DNA of 64,000 bases from Bacillota bacterium (GCA_030532225.1 JAUNLQ010000003.1:1-64000); one strand, 5' to 3'. Numbered from the stretch's first letter, positions 9,471-17,499 are shown. Numbers and translations: made by a program. Notes: generated by a model not told the origin, from the letters alone.

Positions 9471-10838
9471 TTACTTGTTTAAATTTCTAAGTTCAGGTCT
9501 TTGATCTAATCTTTCTTTCCATAGCTGGTCTGCCCTTGACTGCCAATTTTTAGCATAAGGTTGGCACTTCTTGCACAAATGGTCTGCAGATTCTGGTGCC
9601 TGCATGTCTGTAGATTTGGCTGCACTTGTTTGGACCATGTTATAAAGGGCCTGAGGATTTTCTAACATTGGACAAGGTTGTAAAAGATTCTTGTTAAAGG
9701 GTTGGCCATAGTGGTAAGCCTTAAATAGAGGTGAGTTTAAAGCCTCAAGTAAGGTTTTTTCTCTTATATTAGAATCTGAATAGTGAACAAAGGCACAAGG
9801 TTCATAGTCTCCGTTGGCATTTATGTGCAGGTACCTTCTTCCTCCAGCTATACAGCCTTGAACATATTCTCCATCGTTTTGGAAGTCAACAATAAACAGT
9901 GGATTGTTGGCTCGATAGTCCCTTATCCTCCTATAAACAAATTCCCTTTGATCAGGACTTGGCAAGAGTTCTGGACTTGCATCCATACCTACAGGCATAT
10001 AATGGAAGAACCAAGCAAAGTAGGCTCCATTGGCTGCTATCATGTCCAGGTATTCTTTAGAAGTAATGGCTTCATAGTTCAAGGATGTGTAGCAACAAGA
10101 TATTCCATAAATTAATTTCCTTTCATGAAGAATCTTCATGGCTTTTATAACCTTGTTGTAGACTCCATCTCCCCTGCGCTGGTCAGTGGCCTGGTCAAAG
10201 CCTTCTAGAGAAATTGCAGGGGCAAAGTTTTTTACCCTTAGCATTTGGTCAGCAAAGTCTTCGTCAATTAAGGTTCCGTTAGTAAAGGCTGTAAACATAC
10301 AGTCAGGATGTTTTTCACAAAGATAAATAAGATCATCTTTTCTTACTAAAGGTTCTCCTCCAGAAAATAAATAAGTATAAATGCCTAGTTTTTTTCCTTG
10401 GTCAATAATGTCATCCATTTCTTGGAGACTTAAATTTAGTTTGTTGCCATAGTCTGCAGCCCAACAGCCAGTACATTTTAAATTACAGGCTGATGTTGGG
10501 TCCATTAAAATAGCCCAAGGAATATTACAGTTGTACTTGTCTCTTAGCTTATCTTGGATAGGTGCACTGGCCAAATTAGAATTAATAAAGAAGTTTACGG
10601 CAAAAGTCTTCATTACTTCAGGGTCTATGTCATTAACCACATGGCGAACATATGGATAATAAGGGTCCTCAGGGTCTTCAATAGCCTGGCGAGCCAGTCG
10701 TCTAGGAGTCTCATAGAAACCTGCAGAAAATTTGTCTGCCCAATCCATAAGATCACGTAAACTTTTTTCTGGATCTTCATAAAGATGGTCAAAGGCACTA
10801 GTTAGTCCAAGTTTTGAAAGTTTTGATTTAACAGTCAT
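9471..10838 (-). CDS. Radical SAM/SPASM domain protein
   Basis: A 455-residue iron-sulfur enzyme using S-adenosylmethionine radical chemistry. The cluster-binding CNLKCTGC motif is at residues 118-125, followed by the SAM-binding FSGGEPL. The C-terminal half has a SPASM-like cysteine set (CIAGGRRYLHINANGDYEPC, then CP and CKKC near the end), so extra Fe-S clusters are expected. Such proteins mature peptides or activate enzymes, but no precursor peptide was found next to it and the substrate is unknown. ATG start with AGGAGG upstream. It lies 108 bases downstream of a TetR gene on the same strand, with a perfect 16-bp palindrome in the gap, so TetR control is likely. Confidence 0.85.
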   Translation of the reverse strand: MTVKSKLSKLGLTSAFDHLYEDPEKSLRDLMDWADKFSAGFYETPRRLARQAIEDPEDPYYPYVRHVVNDIDPEVMKTFAVNFFINSNLASAPIQDKLRDKYNCNIPWAILMDPTSACNLKCTGCWAADYGNKLNLSLQEMDDIIDQGKKLGIYTYLFSGGEPLVRKDDLIYLCEKHPDCMFTAFTNGTLIDEDFADQMLRVKNFAPAISLEGFDQATDQRRGDGVYNKVIKAMKILHERKLIYGISCCYTSLNYEAITSKEYLDMIAANGAYFAWFFHYMPVGMDASPELLPSPDQREFVYRRIRDYRANNPLFIVDFQNDGEYVQGCIAGGRRYLHINANGDYEPCAFVHYSDSNIREKTLLEALNSPLFKAYHYGQPFNKNLLQPCPMLENPQALYNMVQTSAAKSTDMQAPESADHLCKKCQPYAKNWQSRADQLWKERLDQRPELRNLNK

Positions 10839-10914
10839 TTTTTAACCTCCTATTCTTTCTTAATCTTAGCATAACTAAAATTAAGGGCTTTTCGAAGATT
10901 CAAAAAATAAATGC

Positions 10915-10930
10915 TGTCCTAATTAGGACA
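10915..10930 (-). promoter_or_regulatory. Perfect palindrome upstream of the radical SAM gene
   Basis: TGTCCTAATTAGGACA, a perfect 16-bp palindrome. A second half site TGTCCTA lies at 10943-10949, over the TetR stop codon. Best read as the operator of the adjacent TetR protein. An alternative is a small terminator hairpin for the TetR gene, because a T-rich stretch follows on the minus strand. Confidence 0.55.
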
Positions 10931-10946
10931 AATCCCTTAAATTGTC

Positions 10947-11504
10947 CTAGGCTTTTTGCCTATGATCAGAAAACATACAGTCTAAAAGTTCCCCATAAAG
11001 GCCCCAAAGTTCGTCTACCTTTTTTTCAATGTCCCCTTTCATTCCTTCCCACAAAAATTCAGTGAAGAAACCATAAATAGAATATCTTACAATATCAGCA
11101 ACAGCCTTGGCCCTTTCTTCCTTAACATTTAACTCTTGGGCCATTTTCATAAGGTGAAACATAATGGCACTGTTAGTCCCTTGAAACACATATCTTTCTA
11201 AACGGTCTCTAGATATAGAGTTGAAAATATTGTAGACTTTTTTTCTATTGGCCTTGCAAGCATACAAAAAGCTCTTAAAAACCTCTGGCAAGTCCATGTC
11301 CTTGGCTGCGTTTTCGTATTTTTCCAAAACTCCCAGCATTACCTGGTCCAAAAGGTCGTAAATATCTTCATAGTGATAATAAAAAGTATTTCTACTAATG
11401 TTAGCCTCATTGATTAAAGCTGTAACTGTAATTTTGTCTAAGGGGGTTCTTTCTAACATGCTAGTAAAAGTTGTCACAATAAGTTTTTCTGTAAAATTCG
11501 CCAT
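10947..11504 (-). CDS. TetR/AcrR family transcriptional regulator
   Basis: A 185-residue DNA-binding regulator. The N-terminal helix-turn-helix is clear at about residues 22-45 (ITVTALINEANISRNTFYYHY), followed by an all-helical ligand/dimer domain like that of the TetR_C_8/DhaS-type subgroup. ATG start with AAAGGGAGA upstream. It is immediately upstream of a radical SAM gene on the same strand, with a palindromic site between. Ligand unknown. It also lies downstream of the cytochrome c assembly gene, but a terminator separates them. Confidence 0.88.
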   Translation of the reverse strand: MANFTEKLIVTTFTSMLERTPLDKITVTALINEANISRNTFYYHYEDIYDLLDQVMLGVLEKYENAAKDMDLPEVFKSFLYACKANRKKVYNIFNSISRDRLERYVFQGTNSAIMFHLMKMAQELNVKEERAKAVADIVRYSIYGFFTEFLWEGMKGDIEKKVDELWGLYGELLDCMFSDHRQKA

Positions 11505-11584
11505 AAAGTCTCCCTTTCTATCTTAAGCAGGTCAAAGTCTGTACATGAATATTATAATATAAGCTAACAAAACTTCCAAAATAA

Positions 11585-11615
11585 AAATCAGAGGAGAAAA
11601 ATTCCCATCTGATTT
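11585..11615 (-). terminator. Intrinsic terminator after ccsA
   Basis: Minus strand: AAATCAGA/TCTGATTT stem with an inner GGGA/CTCC-rich loop, followed by TTATTTT. It ends the nrfA-resB-ccsA transcript. Confidence 0.8.
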
Positions 11616-11633
11616 CATTCTTTCTATTTACTT

Positions 11634-12446
11634 TTATACATAAGAATGCAAACTTGGCAAAAGTGTATTCACTCCCACATAGGTAAAGAGCACTGCAAGA
11701 AAACCTAGGATACAAAACCAGGCTGACTTTTGGTCTGCCAGTCCCTTGGACCTTCTTAAATGTAGGTAGATAGTATAAATAATCCAAGTTACTAAGGACC
11801 AAGTTTCCTTAGGATCCCAGGCCCAGTATCTGCCCCAGGATTTTTTGGCCCACAAGGCTCCTGTAATTATGGTCATAGACAGAAATAGAAAGCCTAGGAC
11901 CACAGCCCTGTAAGTTATCTGGTCCAAGTCTTCTTTGCCAGGCAGTCTAGAATCTGGACCATCCTTTTTATTTTGGATCAAAAACATAATGGACGTTCCT
12001 GTTGCAAGAGCAAAGGACCCATAGGCTAATATGGCCAAGGAAACGTGTATAAGCAGCCACCAAGACTTAAGAGCTGGCATAAGGGGCTGGATTTCTTTGT
12101 TGGCCAAGGCTGCATAGCCAATTACTATTAATAGCAAGGGAAGGACAAAGCTACCCATAGAATAATACTTGTACTTGTTTTCAAAAATTATCAAAAACAA
12201 GGCCACTCCCCAGGCAAAGGCTGTTGCAAATTCATATTGGTTGCTTAAAGGCATCCTGGCTGCTGCCAAGCCTCTAACTATTATTGCTGCTGTGTGAATA
12301 AGAAAGCTCAGTCTTAAGGCTACTTGGGCCTTCTTGGCAATTTTTTCATTTTTATTTATATAAGATAAAAAGTATAAGACCATGCTTAGGGCATAAATAA
12401 ATACTGCAAACAAAAACAACTTATCTTCTATTTGGACTAGGGTCAT
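11634..12446 (-). CDS. ccsA: Cytochrome c assembly protein CcsA (ResC/CcsB type)
   Basis: Membrane protein of System II cytochrome c maturation, which carries heme to the outside of the membrane and ligates it to apocytochromes together with ResB. The heme-handling WWD-type segment is present (KKSWGRYWAWDPKETWSLVTW, near residue 205), with about eight transmembrane helices and conserved histidines. The start is the ATG at 12446, which overlaps the resB stop as ATGA and has AGAGG upstream; a longer reading with 20 extra residues lacks support. The position directly downstream of resB and nrfA indicates that its client is the multiheme NrfA. Confidence 0.92.
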   Translation of the reverse strand: MTLVQIEDKLFLFAVFIYALSMVLYFLSYINKNEKIAKKAQVALRLSFLIHTAAIIVRGLAAARMPLSNQYEFATAFAWGVALFLIIFENKYKYYSMGSFVLPLLLIVIGYAALANKEIQPLMPALKSWWLLIHVSLAILAYGSFALATGTSIMFLIQNKKDGPDSRLPGKEDLDQITYRAVVLGFLFLSMTIITGALWAKKSWGRYWAWDPKETWSLVTWIIYTIYLHLRRSKGLADQKSAWFCILGFLAVLFTYVGVNTLLPSLHSYV

Positions 12447-13471
12447 TTCTTTTCCTCTTTCTTTCTTGGTTGATAAAATACCATAAAGCTTCCAAGCATA
12501 AAGCACAAGGCTCCAAGGCCAGTTAAAAGTTCAAAGCTATCCTTTCTAATGTCTAGAATTGGATAGTAGGCAGGATTTGTAAACTCTATTTCATAAGATC
12601 CAACTTGGACCTTGCTTTCAGCTGAGACAAGGTCAGTTTTCACTGCCATAGTGCCTAGGTAGGCTGTGTATTCTAGCATAGGATTTTTTATTAGCTTAGA
12701 ATTATTTATTAGGTCTCCGTCCTTTTCCTTAACATCTGGATAAAATCTGTTAAGCCTTAGGGTCAATCTTCCATCTTCTATGGAAATATATTCATTTTCC
12801 AAAAGGGCAGCCTGGCCAAGTTTTTCTCCATCCTTGAAGACTGTAGCTTCAACATAATAGCCATAAGAAGCCTGGGAAAATTGGTAGCCCTTAATGGTCA
12901 TTGGATGGTTAACAGAAATTTCTCCTTGGTCTAAGAGATTTTTTTCTTGGTCATAAAATTTCACCTGGCTCTTGTACTGGTCAATGTGGCCCTGGTCTGA
13001 AAGGACTAAGTCAAAGTCTAAAATTTCTATGCTTATATCAGTTTCAGGAACAGAACTTAAGGTTCCGCATACATTGTAGACCCTGTTTTGGTAGGCTGTG
13101 GCATTGCCAAGGGCAAAAAATAAAATAAGTAAAATCAAACCTAAATGCAAGAGCCACAGGCCCATATAAGTTAGTCCTTGTTTAAAATTTCTTGTCCTAA
13201 AAATTTTTATTAAAGGCTTTAGCTTAACAACTATACAAAAAAATATAGACAAAGACAAGAAAACTGCCAGCAACAAATACCAAGTAGAAGTATAAAGCTG
13301 GTCCAAATTTAGCCTAAGAATTAAGTCTCCAAAGTTTTCATAAGTGGCCCTATAAAATTCTGGGGCCTGGTTTTGGGGAATAAGACTGCCAATTATAGAA
13401 ACTAGCATTAAGGCTATGAGAATTATTATGGCAAACTTCATTGATGCCAAAATTTTTACTATCTTTTTCAA
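12443..13471 (-). CDS. resB: Cytochrome c biogenesis protein ResB
   Basis: Partner of CcsA in System II heme attachment, a 342-residue membrane protein. It shows the N-terminal helices (MKFAIIILIALMLVSIIGSLIPQ), a second pair around residues 65-125, a large extracytoplasmic domain (about 130-305) and a final helix (LGALCFMLGSFMVFYQPRKK). It is at the short end of the ResB range. The start is TTG at 13471 with AGGAG five bases upstream. It overlaps ccsA by ATGA and follows nrfA across a 66-base gap that contains a hairpin. Confidence 0.9.
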   Translation of the reverse strand: MKKIVKILASMKFAIIILIALMLVSIIGSLIPQNQAPEFYRATYENFGDLILRLNLDQLYTSTWYLLLAVFLSLSIFFCIVVKLKPLIKIFRTRNFKQGLTYMGLWLLHLGLILLILFFALGNATAYQNRVYNVCGTLSSVPETDISIEILDFDLVLSDQGHIDQYKSQVKFYDQEKNLLDQGEISVNHPMTIKGYQFSQASYGYYVEATVFKDGEKLGQAALLENEYISIEDGRLTLRLNRFYPDVKEKDGDLINNSKLIKNPMLEYTAYLGTMAVKTDLVSAESKVQVGSYEIEFTNPAYYPILDIRKDSFELLTGLGALCFMLGSFMVFYQPRKKEEKK

Positions 13472-13490
13472 AATATCTCCTAATTTAAAA

Positions 13491-13530
13491 GGCTGTGTGG
13501 CTAAGATCCTTTCCTAGCTCAGACACAGCC
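13491..13530 (-). terminator. Hairpin between nrfA and resB
   Basis: Minus strand: perfect 8-bp GGCTGTGT/ACACAGCC stem with a nested GCTA/TAGC pair, followed by only TTTT. Either a partial terminator that lowers resB-ccsA expression relative to nrfA, or an mRNA processing hairpin. Confidence 0.6.
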
Positions 13531-13537
13531 CTTGATT

Positions 13538-14818
13538 TTATAGACTTTCTATAAGGTCGTTGCCTTCTTTTATTAACTGTTCACAATGGTCAAGGTATTG
13601 TAAGGCCTTGCCTTGGTTGTGGAAGCCTTCAGAATTTTCTACAAATACATAGTCCCAATAGAATTGGGCTTCTCTTTGGATGTCTTGTAACTTTTCTAAA
13701 TTTGTTTCATCTAGGCCACCCATGGCAACTAGGTCTGCTAAATTTAAAATATAGGCTTCTAGGTCCTTGCCTAGGGCATCTGTTCTTTCAACAACTGGCT
13801 TTTGAATACTTTCTGCCATTTTCACAATACTTTCTGCTGTTTGGTCGCTGTGACACTTTAAGCAAGAAGCTTCTGGAGTCTTTAGTGGGCTAGTCCAGTG
13901 ATGGGAATAAATAGTTTCTCCATCTTGGTCCATCCTTGGCATATGACAGGCTAGACAGTCTAGCTTGGCCATTTGGTGAACTGAGCCATTAAAGGTTTCA
14001 GTTTCTGGATGTTGGGCCTTTAAAACTTTGGCTCCTGTAAGCTCATGAACCCAATCATAAAAGCCTAGGTCTTGGTAGTACTTATAGGCTTCATCTGCTC
14101 CAAGGCCTTGAGTCCAAGGAAGCTTTACGATTTTTTCATCAGCAGTCATATAGTATTCCACATGACATTGGGCACAAGAAAGCATGCTGCCCCTTAAATA
14201 ATCTGGATCTGGATTAGCATCTAAGTGGTCTTGTAGGTGCTTTCTGTTAATTTGAACCTTACCTGGAGTGTCTCCATGGCAGTCATAACAAGTAAAGCCA
14301 ACTATGTCTCCATGGGCTTCAATGTATTGGTCAAAGTCCATGGCTGCCAGACTAGGATCCTTTACAAACTCTTCGTTGTAAATAGAAACCTTACAGGCCA
14401 AACATGAGGCTCCAGCCTTTGGTCTTTTTGTGTTCATAACATCTTCTAGGGCATAAACATGGCCTCTGGCCCTGTCGTATTGGTGCTCAAAAACATAACC
14501 CTTGTAGAAGGTTTTTAAGTATGGATATTCAGCTAGATAATCAACTTGAACTGAGCCTCCATAGGTAGTTGCTTCCATTTGGCTATTTTTTTCAAATGAG
14601 GCTACTACAGCTGGAAAGGCTTCCTTATAGTCCTCAACAGGAGCTATGTCCTTTGGAAAGTCCTTAGTGGCCACAACCTTGTCGCCGTCACTTGTAGCTT
14701 CTGTTGGATTTTCACTGACTGGATTTTCTTTTTCAGCCTGGTCCTTAGACCCACAAGCTGTTAAGGCAAAAATAGTAAGTAATAAAATAAGTAATGAAAA
14801 TTTCTTTTTCAATTTCAT
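13538..14818 (-). CDS. nrfA: Pentaheme cytochrome c nitrite reductase, lipoprotein type
   Basis: Reduces nitrite to ammonia with six electrons outside the membrane. The protein has one CxxCK site (C139-C142-K143, the active-site heme with lysine ligand) and four CxxCH sites (177-181, 215-219, 288-292, 319-323), the exact NrfA heme set. Catalytic residues are visible: arginine 118 in RARGHVYAL, tyrosine in CHVEYYM (about 221-222), and histidine 270 in KAQHPE. The N-terminus is a type II signal with lipobox LTAC (cysteine 22), so it should be lipid-anchored. No nrfH (tetraheme quinol oxidase) is adjacent; resB and ccsA are. ATG start with AAGGAGG upstream. Confidence 0.96.
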   Translation of the reverse strand: MKLKKKFSLLILLLTIFALTACGSKDQAEKENPVSENPTEATSDGDKVVATKDFPKDIAPVEDYKEAFPAVVASFEKNSQMEATTYGGSVQVDYLAEYPYLKTFYKGYVFEHQYDRARGHVYALEDVMNTKRPKAGASCLACKVSIYNEEFVKDPSLAAMDFDQYIEAHGDIVGFTCYDCHGDTPGKVQINRKHLQDHLDANPDPDYLRGSMLSCAQCHVEYYMTADEKIVKLPWTQGLGADEAYKYYQDLGFYDWVHELTGAKVLKAQHPETETFNGSVHQMAKLDCLACHMPRMDQDGETIYSHHWTSPLKTPEASCLKCHSDQTAESIVKMAESIQKPVVERTDALGKDLEAYILNLADLVAMGGLDETNLEKLQDIQREAQFYWDYVFVENSEGFHNQGKALQYLDHCEQLIKEGNDLIESL

Positions 14819-14873
14819 TTGTTTCCTCCTTTCTATAAACTATGTCTTACAAGTCCATTATAACATAATAAAT

Positions 14874-14887
14874 TTAATAAATATCAA
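14874..14887 (-). promoter_or_regulatory. FNR/CRP-like site upstream of nrfA
   Basis: Minus strand TTGAT-ATTT-ATTAA matches the FNR consensus TTGAT-N4-ATCAA at 9 of 10 positions. A TATAAT lies at 14857-14862 on the minus strand. The region is very AT-rich, so this is suggestive only. Confidence 0.3.
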
Positions 14888-14922
14888 AGACCAAAGTTTT
14901 TTCTAGGCTTTTTAAAAAAAAT

Positions 14923-14951
14923 TTGGCTTAAGGCAAGTCTTTATTTATAAT
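14923..14951 (+). promoter_or_regulatory. Promoter of the YgbA-family gene
   Basis: TTGGCT, 17-bp spacer, TATAAT on the plus strand. The transcript would start near 14958, next to the ribosome binding site AAGGAGG, giving a very short leader. Confidence 0.6.
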
Positions 14952-14969
14952 TAAGCTAAGGAGGAAGCA

Positions 14970-15257
14970 ATGACTAAAAAAATAGAAAAAAAGAAGGAAA
15001 TTCTAAGACTGATGGTGGAAATTTATAAAAAAGCCCACCCTGATCAAGCTGAAGATCTTTTGGCCTTGGAAACTTATGCCATTGACAAGATGACAAACTG
15101 TCCTAACAAAAACAAAAACATAGTCTGCAAGTCCTGTACCATCCACTGCTACCAAAAAGAACAAAGACAGCAAATAAAAAAGATAATGAGATTTTCTGGA
15201 CCTAGAATGTTGGTCCTTCATCCCATTTTGACTATAGAATATTTTTTTGGCCAATAA
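14970..15257 (+). CDS. ygbA: YgbA-family (nitrous oxide-stimulated promoter) protein
   Basis: A 95-residue protein of the YgbA_NO family. In Escherichia coli ygbA is strongly induced by nitric oxide through NsrR; its biochemical role is not settled. The family cysteine pattern is clear (CPNKNKNIVCKSCTIHCY, residues 49-66), followed by the conserved RFSGPRMLVLHPILTIEY near the C-terminus. The cysteines could bind metal. ATG start with AAGGAGG upstream. It is divergent from nrfA over a 151-base shared promoter region, which fits a joint nitrite/NO response. Confidence 0.85.
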   Translation: MTKKIEKKKEILRLMVEIYKKAHPDQAEDLLALETYAIDKMTNCPNKNKNIVCKSCTIHCYQKEQRQQIKKIMRFSGPRMLVLHPILTIEYFFGQ

Positions 15258-15271
15258 AAATATATAAACAA

Positions 15272-15310
15272 AAATCAGCTGGAAAGTAAAAATTCTCAGC
15301 TGATTTCTTT
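15272..15310 (+). terminator. Intrinsic terminator after ygbA
   Basis: Perfect 10-bp stem AAATCAGCTG/CAGCTGATTT followed by CTTTT on the plus strand. Confidence 0.82.
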
Positions 15311-15382
15311 TACTTAACTTTTACTTGTTATTAAAGCCTTCTTGGTTTTTCTGACCTAAAATTTCCTTAGGAGATGATAATT

Positions 15383-15637
15383 GTGGTTAAGCATTTACTG
15401 GCTAGAAAATTTATTGACTGCCTTTCTACCATAAGCCTAGTTGTTTTAGGTACTTATCTTATGCCCTTCTTAGACTTAGATGGTCATAAGATTTTGCCCC
15501 TACTTGCTGGCCTTGTGGCCATGAACCTAGTCCTTACCTTTGGCTTTTATCGCTGCCCTTCTTGTGGCAGACTATTAAAACTTAGCTTTCCAGCTGAACC
15601 TAGCTGTCCAGACTGTGGCCATAATCTTAAAAAGTAA
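15383..15637 (+). CDS. Small membrane protein with a C-terminal zinc ribbon
   Basis: About 84 residues. Two hydrophobic segments (CLSTISLVVLGTYLMPFL and LPLLAGLVAMNLVLTFGF) are followed by a cytoplasmic-type zinc ribbon CPSC...CPDC and a lysine-rich end. No function is recognised. The GTG at 15383 is preferred because AGGAG sits nine bases upstream of it; the in-frame ATG at 15374 directly abuts that AGGAG and cannot use it. It is convergent with the rnhB-yraN fusion, only two bases apart. The zinc-ribbon protein could be structural or regulatory; nothing in the context decides. Confidence 0.6.
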   Translation: MVKHLLARKFIDCLSTISLVVLGTYLMPFLDLDGHKILPLLAGLVAMNLVLTFGFYRCPSCGRLLKLSFPAEPSCPDCGHNLKK

Positions 15638-15639
15638 AC

Positions 15640-16638
15640 TTATTGAAAGGCATCTACAAAGTGATTAATTTCATCTGTTTCTGTATAGATTTCAATTACG
15701 TCAAAGCGTGGTTGAAGGTCTTTATCTTTAGCTTTAAATTGGTAGTAGTATTCTGCTGCCTTTTTTATTTTTCCTTGTTTTATTGAGTCAACTGCTTCTG
15801 CCCCATAGCCGTAGTTGGCGTTTTTTCTTTGTTTCACTTCTACAAAGACCAAATAAAAATCTTTTCTAGCTATTAAGTCAATTTCCCCTTCATTGTGGAA
15901 GATAAAGTTTCTGTCTATAATTTTATAGCCCTGGGCTTCTAAGTAGGCCTGGGCTTTTTCTTCTCCCTGGTCTCCTAGTCTTTTGGCCTCGTCTTCCCAC
16001 TTTTTCATGTTCTTTAAAAAGCTTCTTCTGTGAATTGGACTTGGCCCTAGGTCTATGAGAGCCTGTCTGTGGGCCTTGGTTCCATAGCCCTTGTGCTTGG
16101 CAAAGCCATAGCCTGGATAGGCCTCTTCATATTGCTGGCAAAGAACATCATCCCTATAAACCTTGGCCAAAATCGATGCACAGCCAATGGAATAACACTT
16201 GTCGTCACCCTTGGTTAGGGACACAGTTTCTAGGTGGCTTGCTATTTTCACTGAGTCTACAAGGACCAGGTCTGGCTCAATGCCCCTGTCCCTTAACTTG
16301 CTTTCTAAATCCTTCAAGGCTTTTTCCATAGACAGTTTGGTGGCCTGGAGAATATTTATCTTGTCTATAACTTGGGCCGAGGCTCCTGCTAGGGCAAAGT
16401 CCACTGTTCCTTCTTTGATCTTGGTGGCCAGGTCTCGTCTCTTTTTCTCTGTTAATTTTTTTGAGTCCTTGACTCCAGCTATTAGGCCTAGGTCGTGGGC
16501 TGACTCATTAATTTGACCAAAGTCAACACAAACTGCAGCTGCCACCACGTCTCCTGCCAAGGGTCCCCTGCCAACTTCGTCAATGCCAATTATATATCTT
16601 TTGCCTTCTTTGTAATAGGCTAGTTCTATATCAAACAT
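15640..16638 (-). CDS. rnhB: Ribonuclease HII fused to a YraN-family nuclease-like domain
   Basis: A 332-residue two-domain protein. Residues 1-200 are ribonuclease HII, which removes ribonucleotides and RNA-DNA hybrids, with the GIDEVGRGPLAGD motif and further acidic residues in LVLVDSVK and LAKVYRDD. Residues about 215-332 form a YraN/UPF0102 domain of the PD-(D/E)XK type, with the catalytic-like GEIDLIARKD and VFVEVKQRK. These two are normally separate neighbouring genes. The ATG at 16638 overlaps the ylqF stop by 8 bases and has GGAG upstream; an ATG 48 bases further upstream lies inside ylqF and is less likely. No frameshift is needed to join the domains. Confidence 0.93.
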   Translation of the reverse strand: MFDIELAYYKEGKRYIIGIDEVGRGPLAGDVVAAAVCVDFGQINESAHDLGLIAGVKDSKKLTEKKRRDLATKIKEGTVDFALAGASAQVIDKINILQATKLSMEKALKDLESKLRDRGIEPDLVLVDSVKIASHLETVSLTKGDDKCYSIGCASILAKVYRDDVLCQQYEEAYPGYGFAKHKGYGTKAHRQALIDLGPSPIHRRSFLKNMKKWEDEAKRLGDQGEEKAQAYLEAQGYKIIDRNFIFHNEGEIDLIARKDFYLVFVEVKQRKNANYGYGAEAVDSIKQGKIKKAAEYYYQFKAKDKDLQPRFDVIEIYTETDEINHFVDAFQ

Positions 16639-17482
16639 TAGGTTGCTCCAAGGAAATTCTGCCAATATTGGCCTTCCTAAATTCATCTAGGATTATATCT
16701 GTAACACGGGTGTAGTCAATTTCATTGCCCCTCATAATGGCCCCTCTCTTCCTGGCAATTTCTTCCATAGTCTCTAAGGGTCTATCTTGGATTTGGATTT
16801 TGAATCTAGCTTCTAAAAGGTCTGGATAAAGGTCTGACAGCCTTTCAACTAATTTCAAGGCCACATCCTCCCTAGGCAAAACTTCATCCTTAATAGAACC
16901 AATATAGGCTAGGTGCAAGGCCTGTTCTTCAGTTTCAAACTTTGGCCACAAAACACCTGGAGTGTCTAAAAGCAAAAGGTCGTCGCCAACTTTTATCCAT
17001 TGGTTGGTCCTAGTTACACCTGGAGTGTTGCCAGTTTTGGTAGACTTTCTTTTGGCTAAGGAATTTATTAGGGTAGACTTGCCTACATTGGGAACGCCAA
17101 TAATCATGGCCCTAACCTGCTTGGAGATTATGCCCTTTTCTCTGTCCTTGGCTCTCTTGTCTTCCATTTCTATGTGAACCTGTTTTAAAAGGTCTGGAAT
17201 TCCCTTGCCTGTGTTGGAATTTAGCTCTACAACAGCAAGGCCCTTGGACTTATAATAGGCCAGCCACTTTTTGTTAGTTTCAGGATCTGCCAGGTCTGCC
17301 TTGTTGAAGATTAAAATCTTTTTCTTGTCTCCTAACAGCTGTCCCAGCAAGGGATTTTCTGTAGCCCTTGGGGCCCTAGCGTCAATTAGCTCAAAGGCCA
17401 GGTCTACTTTTTTTAAATTTTCTTTAATGGACTCTGAGGTCTTTTTCATATGACCTGGATACCAGTTTATATTTAAGTTCAT
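16631..17482 (-). CDS. ylqF: Ribosome biogenesis GTPase YlqF (RbgA)
   Basis: A 283-residue circularly permuted GTPase needed for late assembly of the 50S ribosomal subunit. The permuted order is visible: NKADLAD (G4) near residue 60, then the P-loop GVPNVGKSTLIN (about 128-139) and DTPGVLWPK (G3, about 173). The N-terminal INWYPGHMKKT motif is typical of RbgA. Coupled to rnhB-yraN by an 8-base overlap. ATG start with AAGGTG upstream. Confidence 0.95.
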   Translation of the reverse strand: MNLNINWYPGHMKKTSESIKENLKKVDLAFELIDARAPRATENPLLGQLLGDKKKILIFNKADLADPETNKKWLAYYKSKGLAVVELNSNTGKGIPDLLKQVHIEMEDKRAKDREKGIISKQVRAMIIGVPNVGKSTLINSLAKRKSTKTGNTPGVTRTNQWIKVGDDLLLLDTPGVLWPKFETEEQALHLAYIGSIKDEVLPREDVALKLVERLSDLYPDLLEARFKIQIQDRPLETMEEIARKRGAIMRGNEIDYTRVTDIILDEFRKANIGRISLEQPNV

Positions 17483-17499
17483 TTATATCACCTTAGCTA

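Noticed and set aside
11518-11802. Open frame of 94 codons on the minus strand overlapping ccsA
   Set aside because: It lies in another frame over the ccsA 3' end and terminator, has no ribosome site and resembles no protein family.
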